From assembly GCA_036496805.1 (NCBI GenBank), contig DASXKN010000019.1:62001-126000 (forward strand): 64,000 nt of DNA. Reading direction: 5' to 3'. Each line of letters begins with the position of its first letter. Position 1 is the stretch's first letter. The position numbers and the translations under genes are program-made. The DNA comes from SZAS-103 sp036496805 (lineage in GTDB: Bacteria; Pseudomonadota; Gammaproteobacteria; Xanthomonadales; Xanthomonadaceae). The notes beneath the pieces are model-generated. The model searched no databases. It was not told the DNA's origin and saw only the letters and a program-made list of their open reading frames with translations. Of this stretch, positions 19,063 through 29,946 are shown piece after piece.

Positions 19063-19533
19063 TCAGGCGATGGAAGCCAGCCGCAACAGTTGGGCACGCA
19101 ATTCGGGATCGGCCACGGATTCGGCGGTCTTTCGCAACGCATCACGAGTAGCTTGAGACAGTGGTTTGCGTGCTTTCGCAGCCGGTTCGGACGGAAGCGG
19201 TGGCGAAATTTTGACGGTGAGCGCGCCAGCCTGCAGGCCGGCCGCGGCCGCAGCGTCCAGCAGGGCGTCTGCATGGTGCCGCAGCAGGGTCCCCCAGACC
19301 GGCGCGTCCACGAGATAAACCAGTTTGCCGGCGCCCGCATTGCCCAGACGGCAGTGCGGTTGCAACGAGTCCGGCAGGCACCGACGCAGCCGTTCGTCCA
19401 GCGCCGCCAGCATCCGTGCGCGTTCGACGATCCGGCCGAGTCCGGCCTCTCCCGCCGCTTCGAGCGCCGGGCGCGGCGCGGAATCGGCCTTGGCTGTGCC
19501 CTGCAGACGCTTATCTGACGATTTGGTGGGCAT
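19063..19533 (-). CDS. DciA-like protein (DUF721), probable replicative helicase loader factor
   Basis: A 156-residue protein with a DUF721/DciA core: LDERLRRCLPDSLQPHCRLGN, read in two parts around residues 46-67, followed by LVYLVDAPVWGTLLRHH (about 72-88). The C-terminal third is Pro/Ala/Lys rich and probably partly disordered. DciA proteins interact with the DnaB helicase in bacteria without DnaC. The start ATG (19531-19533) and the start ATG of the divergent M23 gene (19532-19534) share bases within one CATG. An upstream in-frame ATG would lengthen it by a few residues. Confidence 0.8.
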   Translation of the reverse strand: MPTKSSDKRLQGTAKADSAPRPALEAAGEAGLGRIVERARMLAALDERLRRCLPDSLQPHCRLGNAGAGKLVYLVDAPVWGTLLRHHADALLDAAAAAGLQAGALTVKISPPLPSEPAAKARKPLSQATRDALRKTAESVADPELRAQLLRLASIA

Positions 19534-20449
19534 GAACGTCATCATCGTATCGAAATTCCTGAAGTCCCCTAAGCTCCTCTGTCTCCATCGCGATCGCAAG
19601 TTCTTCGTCGGCGCCGGCGCGGCGCTGATCGCGCTGGCCGCGTTTGGTTTCACCGCCGGCTTCTTCGCCCGCAGTGGCGTCGCGAACGCCGAGGTCCGCA
19701 ACCTGCGAGCCGCGCTCGCCAGCGAGCAGGCGCAGGTCGCGCAGACCACCGCGACCTCGCAGCGCCAGGTCAACGCGATGGCGGTGAAGCTGGGCGAGCT
19801 GCAGGCCCAGGCCAATCGCCTCAACGCACTGGGCGAACGCCTCGTCCGCATGGGCAAGATCGACGACGGCGAGTTCAACTTCACCGCCCAGCCCGGCACC
19901 GGTGGCGGCGGCGAACCGACCACGGCGATCAGCGCCACCGAGCTGTCCGGACAGATGGCCAACCTGACCGGCACATTCGCCCATTCCGGCGACCAGCTGC
20001 AGGTGCTCGAATCGCTGCTGGTCAACCGCGACCTCGACCGCAGCCAGACGCCTTCCTCGATGCCGCTCGCCAACACCTATGTCTCGGCGCCGTTCGGCAA
20101 CCGCATCGATCCGATCACCGGCGGCCACGAATTCCACAAGGGCCTCGACCTCGACGGCCAGACGGGCGACCCGATCCATGCGGCGGCCGACGGCATCGTC
20201 GTGCGCTCGGATTTCGACGCCGGCGGATACGGCAATGTCGTCGACATCGACCACGGCAACGGCTATGCCACCCGCTACGGGCATTGCTCGAAGCTGCTGG
20301 TGAAGGTCGGTGACCTGGTGCATGCCGGCGACGTGATCGCCAAGGTCGGTTCGACCGGGCATTCCACCGGCTCGCACCTGCACTTCGAGGTGTGGATCAA
20401 CGGCGCTCCGGTCAATCCGCAGCCGTATTTGAGCAAGATCGGGAAGTAG
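19532..20449 (+). CDS. M23 family metallopeptidase (murein hydrolase-like), membrane-anchored
   Basis: Periplasmic peptidase of the LytM type. An N-terminal membrane segment (about residues 27-50) is followed by a helical, Gln/Ala-rich region likely to form a coiled coil (about 54-100) and a C-terminal M23 domain. Zinc motif residues are H202-x3-D206 and H282-L-H284, both intact, so an active enzyme is expected and not a degenerate activator such as EnvC. The 305 residues start at ATG 19532. Its neighbours dciA and secA give no direct clue to the substrate; peptidoglycan stem peptides are the family norm. Confidence 0.88.
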   Translation: MNVIIVSKFLKSPKLLCLHRDRKFFVGAGAALIALAAFGFTAGFFARSGVANAEVRNLRAALASEQAQVAQTTATSQRQVNAMAVKLGELQAQANRLNALGERLVRMGKIDDGEFNFTAQPGTGGGGEPTTAISATELSGQMANLTGTFAHSGDQLQVLESLLVNRDLDRSQTPSSMPLANTYVSAPFGNRIDPITGGHEFHKGLDLDGQTGDPIHAAADGIVVRSDFDAGGYGNVVDIDHGNGYATRYGHCSKLLVKVGDLVHAGDVIAKVGSTGHSTGSHLHFEVWINGAPVNPQPYLSKIGK

Positions 20450-20507
20450 GCTGGCTGTTGCTGCAGGGACTTAAGCTGCCGCCCGCTCCGCGCTGGGAAA
20501 GGCCCTC

Positions 20508-20703
20508 GTCAAATAGCCATCTTCCTCGGTTGGCCGAGAAGTTCCCGAGGCTCGTCGTCAAATAGCCATCTTCCTCGGTTGGCCGGGAAGTTCCCGCGGC
20601 TCGTTGTCAAATAGCCATCTTCCTCGGTTGGCTGAGAAGTTCCCGAGGCTCGTCGTCCCGGGGATCTTCGTCAAATAACCCTTTTCCTCGGTTGACCGAT
20701 GCG
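20508..20703. repeat. 49-base tandem repeat array (three units plus a decayed fourth)
   Basis: Units begin GTCAAATAGCCATCTTCCTC at 20508, 20557 and 20606, exactly 49 bases apart, and differ at only a few positions. A diverged partial unit starts at 20670 after a short insert. Each unit holds an internal palindrome built from CCTCGG, CCGAGAAG and CCGAGG that could form a hairpin. The period is not a multiple of three, so it is unlikely to be coding. The array fills most of the 398-base gap before secA, in which no gene is seen. Confidence 0.9.
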
Positions 20704-20847
20704 CTGCGGCGGCTCTTTCTCTTGATTCGCTTCCGGCCAGCCCCACGTTAGAATGTACGACCGGGCCGCCGCGAGCGGCCCGCGACGTTTTGCGCGCCCG
20801 CAACCTGCGCCAGGACGACCGCCCGGAATCCAGCCATTCGGACACCC

Positions 20848-23586
<2,739 letters not shown>

Positions 23587-23589
23587 GAA

Positions 23590-23623
23590 CCGCGGCGCGC
23601 TGAAGGCGATTCGCGCGCCGCGG
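23590..23623 (+). terminator. Strong GC stem-loop after secA
   Basis: CCGCGGCGCGC (23590-23600) pairs perfectly with GCGCGCCGCGG (23613-23623) around a 12-base loop, four bases after the secA stop. No T-run follows, so it may be an RNA-stabilising hairpin or a non-canonical terminator. Confidence 0.45.
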
Positions 23624-23711
23624 ATCGCGGCAACCGAAGTCGAAGCAGCGCCGCAAGCCGCGACCTCGCGGCTCGTTCGGATCAGGAGTCGTCCGGCCCC
23701 GGCGAACACCC

Positions 23712-24677
23712 ATGACGCAACACGAATCGCGCATTCCGCCCGTGCATGTCGTCGCCGGCGTCATCACCGACGCGCGCGGACGCATCCTGCTGGCGCGTCG
23801 CACGGCCGGCCGCGACCTGGCTGGATTGTGGGAGTTCCCCGGCGGCAAGGTCGATCCCGGCGAAACGCCCGAACAGGCGCTGGCACGCGAACTGCACGAG
23901 GAACTCGGCATCCGCATCGGCGACAGCGAACCGCTGATCGCGGTGCCGTTCGCCTACGGGCACAAGCGCATCGTGCTCGACGTGCGCAGGATCGTGTCGT
24001 GGGAAGGCACGGCGACCGGGCGCGAACGCCAGGCGCTGGCCTGGGCGCCGCCGGCGAAGCTGCCCAGCTATTCGATGCCACCGGCCGACCGGCCGGTGGT
24101 CGCGGCCCTGCAGCAGGCTGACCGCTATCTGATCACGCCCGAGCCGCCTGCGAAGGGTCACGAGCGGTTCCTGCAAGCGCTCGAGAGCGCATTGAAGGAG
24201 GGTGGCGTAGGCCGCGTGCAACTGCGCGCACGCACGCTCCCGACCGAGGCCCTGCGGCCGCTGGCGAAATCGGTGCAGAAGCAATGCCGTGCCGCCGGCG
24301 CGGAGCTGCTGCTCAACGGCGATGTCGCCCTTGCGCGCGAACTGGGCGTCGGCGTGCACCTGCGCGCCGCGCAACTGCAGGAACTGCACGAACGGCCGCT
24401 GCCCGCGAAATGCCCGGTGGCCGCTTCCTGCCACGATGCCGCCGAGCTGGAACGCGCGCAGTCGCTGGGCGCGGATTTCGTCGTGCTCGGCCCGGTCGCG
24501 GCGACGCCCAGCCATCCCGATCGCGCACCGCTCGGCTGGGAGGGCTTCGCGCGGCTGCGTGAAAGGGTGTCGCTGCCGATCTACGCCCTCGGTGGCATGG
24601 CGATCGCGGACCTCGCTGCTGCGCGCGCGCACGGAGCGCAAGGCATAGCGGCGATCCGGGGTCTCTGGGCCGGCTGA
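23712..24677 (+). CDS. mutT: Nudix hydrolase (MutT-type) fused to a thiamine-phosphate-synthase-like domain
   Basis: Two-domain protein of 321 residues. The N-terminal Nudix domain has a complete Nudix box: G45-x5-E51-x7-R59-E60-x2-E63-E64-x-G66, typical of 8-oxo-dGTP hydrolysis. The C-terminal part (about 145-321) resembles ThiE/TenI, with GADFVVLGPV and a closing GGMAIADL segment. This fusion is recurrent in gammaproteobacteria, and the ThiE-like half is not known to make thiamine there. It lies 125 bases after secA on the same strand and converges on coaE. Confidence 0.9.
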   Translation: MTQHESRIPPVHVVAGVITDARGRILLARRTAGRDLAGLWEFPGGKVDPGETPEQALARELHEELGIRIGDSEPLIAVPFAYGHKRIVLDVRRIVSWEGTATGRERQALAWAPPAKLPSYSMPPADRPVVAALQQADRYLITPEPPAKGHERFLQALESALKEGGVGRVQLRARTLPTEALRPLAKSVQKQCRAAGAELLLNGDVALARELGVGVHLRAAQLQELHERPLPAKCPVAASCHDAAELERAQSLGADFVVLGPVAATPSHPDRAPLGWEGFARLRERVSLPIYALGGMAIADLAAARAHGAQGIAAIRGLWAG

Positions 24678-24724
24678 TCGCTGCCCAGGATTCGTCGTCA
24701 GCGCGAGCCGCGCCGCGCGGCAAT

Positions 24725-25342
24725 TCAGCGTCGCGCTGCCGCGAGTCCCAGATAGGTTTCGTGCAACTGCGCGATCCGCTGTGCGAGCGCCTCGGGCGTG
24801 CCGTCGTTCTCGATCACGTCGTCGGCGATCGCCAGTCTTTGTTCGCGCGTGGCCTGGGCATCGAGGATGCGTTCGGCCTGGTCGCGCGTGCCGCCATCCC
24901 TGGCGAGCAGACGCGTGACCTGCAGCTCGCGCGGCACGTCGATCACCAGGACGCGATCCAGCCATGGATAGCGCGCGCGTCCGCCACCCTCGGCGAGCAA
25001 CGGAATGGCGGCGATCGCGTAGACGCTCGTGGCCGCGCCGCAGGCGTCGCGAAGGCCGTCGCGGATGCGCGGGTGGAGGATGGCCTCGAGGTCGCGTCGC
25101 GCGCCCTCGTCCGCGAACACGATGCCACGCAGCGCGGCGCGATCGAGGTTGCCGTCGCCAGTCAACACCGTCGGGCCGAACCGCGCGACGATCTCGGCCA
25201 GCGCGGCTTGCCCGCGTTCGACGAGCGAACGCGCCAGCACGTCTGCGTCGGCGACCGCGATGCCCAGGCGCTCCAAGCAGCGGCAGGCCTCGGACTTTCC
25301 CGATGCGATGCCGCCGGTGACCGCTACCGCAAATCGTGACAT
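24725..25342 (-). CDS. coaE: Dephospho-CoA kinase
   Basis: Catalyses the last step of coenzyme A synthesis, phosphorylating the ribose 3'-OH of dephospho-CoA. The P-loop GGIASGKS is at residues 10-17 and DADVLARSLVERG near 32-44 matches the family substrate-binding region. The 205-residue length is typical. The start is set at the ATG giving MSRFAVAVTGG; the open frame upstream carries no family sequence. In many gammaproteobacteria coaE follows pilD directly; here two phosphoethanolamine-transferase-like genes separate them. Confidence 0.95.
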   Translation of the reverse strand: MSRFAVAVTGGIASGKSEACRCLERLGIAVADADVLARSLVERGQAALAEIVARFGPTVLTGDGNLDRAALRGIVFADEGARRDLEAILHPRIRDGLRDACGAATSVYAIAAIPLLAEGGGRARYPWLDRVLVIDVPRELQVTRLLARDGGTRDQAERILDAQATREQRLAIADDVIENDGTPEALAQRIAQLHETYLGLAAARR

Positions 25343-25422
25343 CTGCGCTCCAGGATGCCGTGAATGCGCACGAGGCCGTCCTTCGATGCCGGTTCCGACC
25401 GCATGGGTGATCCCGGCTCCGA

Positions 25423-27171
25423 TCAATGACTCGGCGGCAACGCCAGTTGGCAGTTCCTGCTGATCATGGCCTCGTCGATGTTCACCTGCCACGGCTGGTT
25501 GACGATTCGCGGATGGTAGCGCCACCCCGGATCGAACAGGCTCAACGATGGATCCCTGCCCGGATAGCTCAACCCTGCCATGTCGATCAGGGATTCAAAG
25601 GTATCGGCACTCATCGTGCGCTTGCCGGCATTGGAGTGCAGTGCGGCCATGCGCGCGGGGAACGCGGCGGCATAGGCGTCCGAAGCCCAGAAAAAGGCCG
25701 AGATCTCGTACTCGTAGCGCGTCCCGTTGCCGTGTTCCTCGAGCGTGCATGTCGCGGTGGGCAGGGCTTCGCCGTGATCGGATTCATACCAGAGCGCGGT
25801 CACGGCGCCGCTCCGGTCGAGGATATCGATGACCTGCGAAAGCACGTGGTCGGTATACAGGATGGTGTTGTCGTAGCTGTTGCGCGTTCGTTCCTGCAGC
25901 GATGCCGTGGAAGTCGCGTCGTCCGCGGTCGGCTTGAAGCGCCTGTAGGATTCCGGGTACCGGAAATCGTAGCCATGGTGGCTGCCCATCAAGTGGAGCA
26001 CGATGAACAGGTCGCCCTTCGAGTCATGCAATGCGGAGCGCAGGGGCGGTAGCAGGTCCTCGTCGTAGGCGCCGGCGGAGACCCAGGACGCGTGGTTGCG
26101 GAAATCGGCGTGACGGGCCTCGAAACCGAACGTCGACACCGGCGAGTCGAACCGGCCGATCGGCATCTGGTTGGAAATCCACCAGGTGTCGTACCCCGAT
26201 TCTTCCATCGTCCGCAGAATCGATGCCTCGTGCCAGGCGATGGACATGTCGGTCGGCGGCTTGCGCGTGAGGATCATGGGAATCGCGGTGAGCGAAACCG
26301 GCCACGAGCTGTCCATGTCCGGGATCGGCACCAGGTTGCGGACCCGGGAAAGCTCGGGATTGGTTGGCCGCGGGTAGCCGAAAATCTGCCAGTGATCGCG
26401 ACGGCTCGCCTCGCCGATCACGAGCACATAGACCTGGCGTCGCCCCGGATTGGCGATTCGCCGCGCATGGAAGCGATAGGCTGCGAGCCGGGCCACGTTG
26501 GTCCGCATGGCCGCCCATTGCCTGCGATATTCGATAAAGCGGTGCGGCACTCCGAAGGGGAATCCGTTCGGGATGAAGTCCGCCAGCGATGCCACCGACT
26601 GGACACCGTTGCGGAAGCGCGTGCCGAGGTCGCCACCCGCCCTGGAGGCGGACACGATGCCGCCGATCGGTGGCATCGTGATGAGGATCGCAAGCACCCA
26701 GTTGCGCGAGTCGTGTCGCCAGCGCAAGCCCGAGCGCCGGCTCCACCATGCCGCCAGCAGCGGCAGCGCCAGCGCGGCCACAAGGCACAATGCAAGTAGC
26801 GGCAGGTCGTTGCCCAAGTATTCGCGGGCTTCCCGCGGGTTGGTGGCGATCAGTGTCGCGAGGATCTCGGGCGTCGTCGGGTGGTGGTACCTGCCGATGT
26901 AGAACGCTTCCAGCGGGGCGAGTGCCGCGAAGGGCGCAAGCAGCAGGCAGGCGATCCAGGGCCGGTTCCCGAACACGGCGAACAGCAGGGCCAGCAGGGC
27001 CGCCGGGATGAGCAGGGCGCTGATCCATATCCTGATGTTGCCGTGCTCGAAATGCAGCCAGACGATGTCCGGAAGCAGCAGCAGTGCTAGCAACAGGAGG
27101 ATCGCGCCGAAGGCCGCGCGGCGAGGATGCGCGGAGGACGGGCGATCCGTCGGGTCTGGGATGTTCGTCAT
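25423..27171 (-). CDS. Phosphoethanolamine-transferase-like membrane protein (EptA/PptA superfamily), copy 1
   Basis: A 582-residue protein with five N-terminal membrane segments (within about 18-165) and a periplasmic alkaline-phosphatase-fold domain. Candidate metal and catalytic residues by superfamily pattern are E254 in GEASRRDH, S293/T295 in the SLTAIP segment (nucleophile region), D465-H466 in DHGE and H480 in EEHGNGT. The family moves phosphoethanolamine from phosphatidylethanolamine to lipid A, core sugars, glucans or, in Neisseria PptA, to pilin. The substrate here is unknown. It is close to its neighbour at 27220-29052, from which it is separated by 48 bases. Confidence 0.85.
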   Translation of the reverse strand: MTNIPDPTDRPSSAHPRRAAFGAILLLLALLLLPDIVWLHFEHGNIRIWISALLIPAALLALLFAVFGNRPWIACLLLAPFAALAPLEAFYIGRYHHPTTPEILATLIATNPREAREYLGNDLPLLALCLVAALALPLLAAWWSRRSGLRWRHDSRNWVLAILITMPPIGGIVSASRAGGDLGTRFRNGVQSVASLADFIPNGFPFGVPHRFIEYRRQWAAMRTNVARLAAYRFHARRIANPGRRQVYVLVIGEASRRDHWQIFGYPRPTNPELSRVRNLVPIPDMDSSWPVSLTAIPMILTRKPPTDMSIAWHEASILRTMEESGYDTWWISNQMPIGRFDSPVSTFGFEARHADFRNHASWVSAGAYDEDLLPPLRSALHDSKGDLFIVLHLMGSHHGYDFRYPESYRRFKPTADDATSTASLQERTRNSYDNTILYTDHVLSQVIDILDRSGAVTALWYESDHGEALPTATCTLEEHGNGTRYEYEISAFFWASDAYAAAFPARMAALHSNAGKRTMSADTFESLIDMAGLSYPGRDPSLSLFDPGWRYHPRIVNQPWQVNIDEAMISRNCQLALPPSH

Positions 27172-27219
27172 CGATGGTTTCCGGTATCGCGGCCCGCGCT
27201 GGACTCGGCGGCAAGAACC

Positions 27220-29052
27220 TCACGCATGCTTCGGATGCACCTGCCCGCAGTCCTTGCTGAAGGTCGCGGTGTCGATGTCGCCCTGCGACGGGCGGTTCAC
27301 GATGCGCGGGCGGTAGCGCCACTGCGGACTGAACAGGCTCCAGGAATGATCGTGCCCCGGGAAGTCGATGCCTGCGAGGTCGATCAGCGATTCGAAGGTG
27401 TCCGCGCTCATCGTGCGCTTGTTCGCGTTGGCGCGCAGCGCGGCCACGCGTTCCGGGAACGCGCCGGCGAAGGAGTCCGAGTACCAGAACAGCGCCGGTA
27501 TCTCGTATTCGTAGCGGGTGCCGTTGCCGTGGCCTTCCATCTTGCAGGTCGCGGTCGCCAGCGATTCGCCGTGGTCGGATTCGAACATCAGCGCGGTCAC
27601 CGCACCGTCCTCGTGCAGGATCCCGATGATCGAGGCGAGCACGTGGTCGGTATAGAGGATCGAGTTGTCGTAGCTGTTGATGTTGCGCTGCCTCGTTTCG
27701 GCGGCGTCCTCGTCGTCGGCGGCGTCGTCGCTGGCGCTGCCGCTCGCGGATGCGCTGGCGCTCGTGCTGTCGGCGGAATCGTCGTCGCCGCTGCCGCTGT
27801 CGTCGTCGGCCCAGGGATCGGACTCGGTGGGACGCCAGTGCTTGTAGGCATCCGGGTAGCGGTAGTCGTAGCTCTGGTGGTTGCCCATCATGTGCAGGAC
27901 GATGAACATGTCCTTGTCGGAGTCGTGCAGCACGTCGCGCAGGGATTGCAGCAGGACTTCGTCGTAGGCTCCCGGCACGCTCCACGAGGCGTGGTTGAGG
28001 AACAGGTCGTGCTGGGCCTCGAAGGCGAAGGTCGAGACCGGCGAATCGTACTTGCCGATCGCCTGCTGGTTGGAGATCCAGTAAGTCTCGTAGCCCGCCT
28101 CGCGCATCGCGCGCAGGATCGAGGCCTCGTCCCACCAGTTGAAGGCGGTGACCGTGATCGGCTTGCGGGTGAGGATGATCGGGATCGCGGTGATCGACTC
28201 GGGCCAGGGCGTGTCGAGGTCGGTGATCGGCACCAGGTTGGAGACCTTGCTCATCTCCGGATTGGTCGGGCGGTCGTAGCCGAACAGTTGCCAGTGGTCG
28301 CGCCGGCTCGCCTCGCCGATCACCAGCACGTACACCTGGCGATGCGGGAAGGCGGCCACGCGCCTGGCGTGGAAGCTGAAGGCATCGAGCCGCGCCACGT
28401 TGGCGCGCATCGCGTCCCATTCCTGGCGGTAGGTCGCCAGGCGCTGGATCAGTCCGAACGGCCAGCCGTACTGGAACTCGTTGCCGAGATCGGTTTCCTT
28501 CTGCACGCCCGCGTGGAAGCGCGCGGCGGCGTTGCCCTTGGCGGTCGCTCCCGCCCACACGCCGATCGCCAGTGGCGCGAGGATCGCCAGCGCCGCCATC
28601 ACGATGCGCGCGCGCGCGGGCAGGCGCAGGCCGGCGCGCTGGCTCCACCACGCCGCGAGCGCGGGAATCAGCACCGAGGCGAGCGCGCACAGCGCCAGCG
28701 GCACGAGCATCCCGCCGAGGTATTCGCGCATCTCGCGCGGGTTGGTGGCGATCAGGGTCGCGATGATCTCGGCGAAGCTCGGACGGTGGTAGGCGTCGAT
28801 GTAGAACGCTTCCAGCGGCGCCAGCACGGCGAACGGCAACAGGATCAGGCAGGCGATCCAGATGCGCCCGCCGAAGATCGCGAACAGCAGCAGGAGCGAG
28901 GCGACCGGCAGGGTCACCGCGTCGATCCAGGGATGCGTCAGGTCGTGGCCCAGCGACAGCCAGAGCACGTTGGGCAGCATCAGCAGGAGCAGGAGCGCGG
29001 CGATCATGGCAATGGCCAGGCGCCGCCGCGCGGTCGTGGTGAACGGATTCAT
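27220..29052 (-). CDS. Phosphoethanolamine-transferase-like membrane protein, copy 2, coupled to pilD
   Basis: A 610-residue paralogue of the downstream gene with the same layout: five membrane segments followed by a sulfatase-like periplasmic domain with E247 in GEASRRDH and D493-H494 in DHGE. It differs by an acidic Ser/Asp/Ala-rich insert (coded by about 27697-27815) between two strongly conserved blocks. The start is the ATG giving MNPFTTTARR, whose ATGA overlaps the pilD stop, indicating coupled translation with the prepilin peptidase. The open frame extends upstream but runs through pilD. Pilin, lipid A or another surface glycan are possible acceptors. Confidence 0.87.
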   Translation of the reverse strand: MNPFTTTARRRLAIAMIAALLLLLMLPNVLWLSLGHDLTHPWIDAVTLPVASLLLLFAIFGGRIWIACLILLPFAVLAPLEAFYIDAYHRPSFAEIIATLIATNPREMREYLGGMLVPLALCALASVLIPALAAWWSQRAGLRLPARARIVMAALAILAPLAIGVWAGATAKGNAAARFHAGVQKETDLGNEFQYGWPFGLIQRLATYRQEWDAMRANVARLDAFSFHARRVAAFPHRQVYVLVIGEASRRDHWQLFGYDRPTNPEMSKVSNLVPITDLDTPWPESITAIPIILTRKPITVTAFNWWDEASILRAMREAGYETYWISNQQAIGKYDSPVSTFAFEAQHDLFLNHASWSVPGAYDEVLLQSLRDVLHDSDKDMFIVLHMMGNHQSYDYRYPDAYKHWRPTESDPWADDDSGSGDDDSADSTSASASASGSASDDAADDEDAAETRQRNINSYDNSILYTDHVLASIIGILHEDGAVTALMFESDHGESLATATCKMEGHGNGTRYEYEIPALFWYSDSFAGAFPERVAALRANANKRTMSADTFESLIDLAGIDFPGHDHSWSLFSPQWRYRPRIVNRPSQGDIDTATFSKDCGQVHPKHA

Positions 29053-29939
29053 CGCATGCCGGACAGTCGCAGGTAGGTATCGATCAGGTACGGACCCCAG
29101 AGCAGCTGGACCCAGCCCGCCGCCGCGAGATAGGGGCCGAACGGGATCGGCGTGGCACGGTCGCGTCCGCGCAGCATCAGCCAGGCGCTGCCGATGACCG
29201 CACCGAGCAGGGCCGAGATCAGCACGATTGGAAACACTCCCTTGATCCCGCACCAGGCGCCGAGTGCCGCGAGCAGCTTGAAGTCACCGCGCCCCATGCC
29301 TTCCTTGCCGGTCAGCAGCTTGAAGCCCCAGAACACCGACCACAGGCTCAGATAGCCGGCTGCTGCGCCCCACAGTGCGCTCACCGGATCGGCGAACAGG
29401 CCGAGCGTGCTGGCGAGCAGGCCGATCCAGAGCAGGGGATAGGTCAGCTGGTCGGGCAGCAGGGTCGTGCGCAGGTCGATGCCCGAAAGCGCGACCAGGA
29501 ACCAGGTGAAGACGAGGGCCGCCGCCGATTCCCAGTGCGGCCCGAAATGCCAGACCACGCCGGCGCTGGCGACCGCGGTCAGCAGTTCGACCGCCGGGTA
29601 TTGCATCGAGATCGGCGCCTTGCAGTAACGGCAGCGTCCGCCGAGGCTCAGCCACGACACCACCGGGATGTTGTCCAGGGCGGAGAGCTGGTGGTGGCAC
29701 TTCGGGCAGAACGAACGCTCCACCACGATGCCCGGAGGCGCCAGCTCGACCGCGCTTTCGCCATCGGCCGAATCCGCATCGGGCAGGCCCAGCATGTCGC
29801 GGCTGTCGCGCCGCCATTGCCATTCCAGCCGCGCCGGAATGCGCAGGATGACGACGTTGAGGAAGCTGCCGATCAGCAATCCGAACAGGAAGGTGCAGCC
29901 GACCATCCAGGCCGGCTGCAGCAACAACTCGATCATCAC
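29049..29939 (-). CDS. pilD: Prepilin peptidase / N-methyltransferase PilD
   Basis: Bifunctional inner-membrane aspartyl protease that cleaves type IV prepilins before Phe and methylates the new N-terminus. The zinc-type tetracysteine motif of the methylase part is C78, C81, C103 and C106. Catalytic aspartates are D155 and D219, the latter in the GxGD motif G216-R-G-D219. Length is 296 residues with about eight membrane segments. It follows pilC by seven bases and overlaps the next gene by four. It should process the two PilA proteins encoded at 48-49.5 kb. Confidence 0.97.
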   Translation of the reverse strand: MMIELLLQPAWMVGCTFLFGLLIGSFLNVVILRIPARLEWQWRRDSRDMLGLPDADSADGESAVELAPPGIVVERSFCPKCHHQLSALDNIPVVSWLSLGGRCRYCKAPISMQYPAVELLTAVASAGVVWHFGPHWESAAALVFTWFLVALSGIDLRTTLLPDQLTYPLLWIGLLASTLGLFADPVSALWGAAAGYLSLWSVFWGFKLLTGKEGMGRGDFKLLAALGAWCGIKGVFPIVLISALLGAVIGSAWLMLRGRDRATPIPFGPYLAAAGWVQLLWGPYLIDTYLRLSGMR

Positions 29940-29946
29940 GACCCGG

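Noticed and set aside
20508..20703. CRISPR array
   Set aside because: The repeats are directly adjacent without unique spacers, and no cas gene is present.
27697..27815. Frameshift in the second transferase gene
   Set aside because: The frame returns unshifted to a block matching the paralogue, so it is an in-frame insert.
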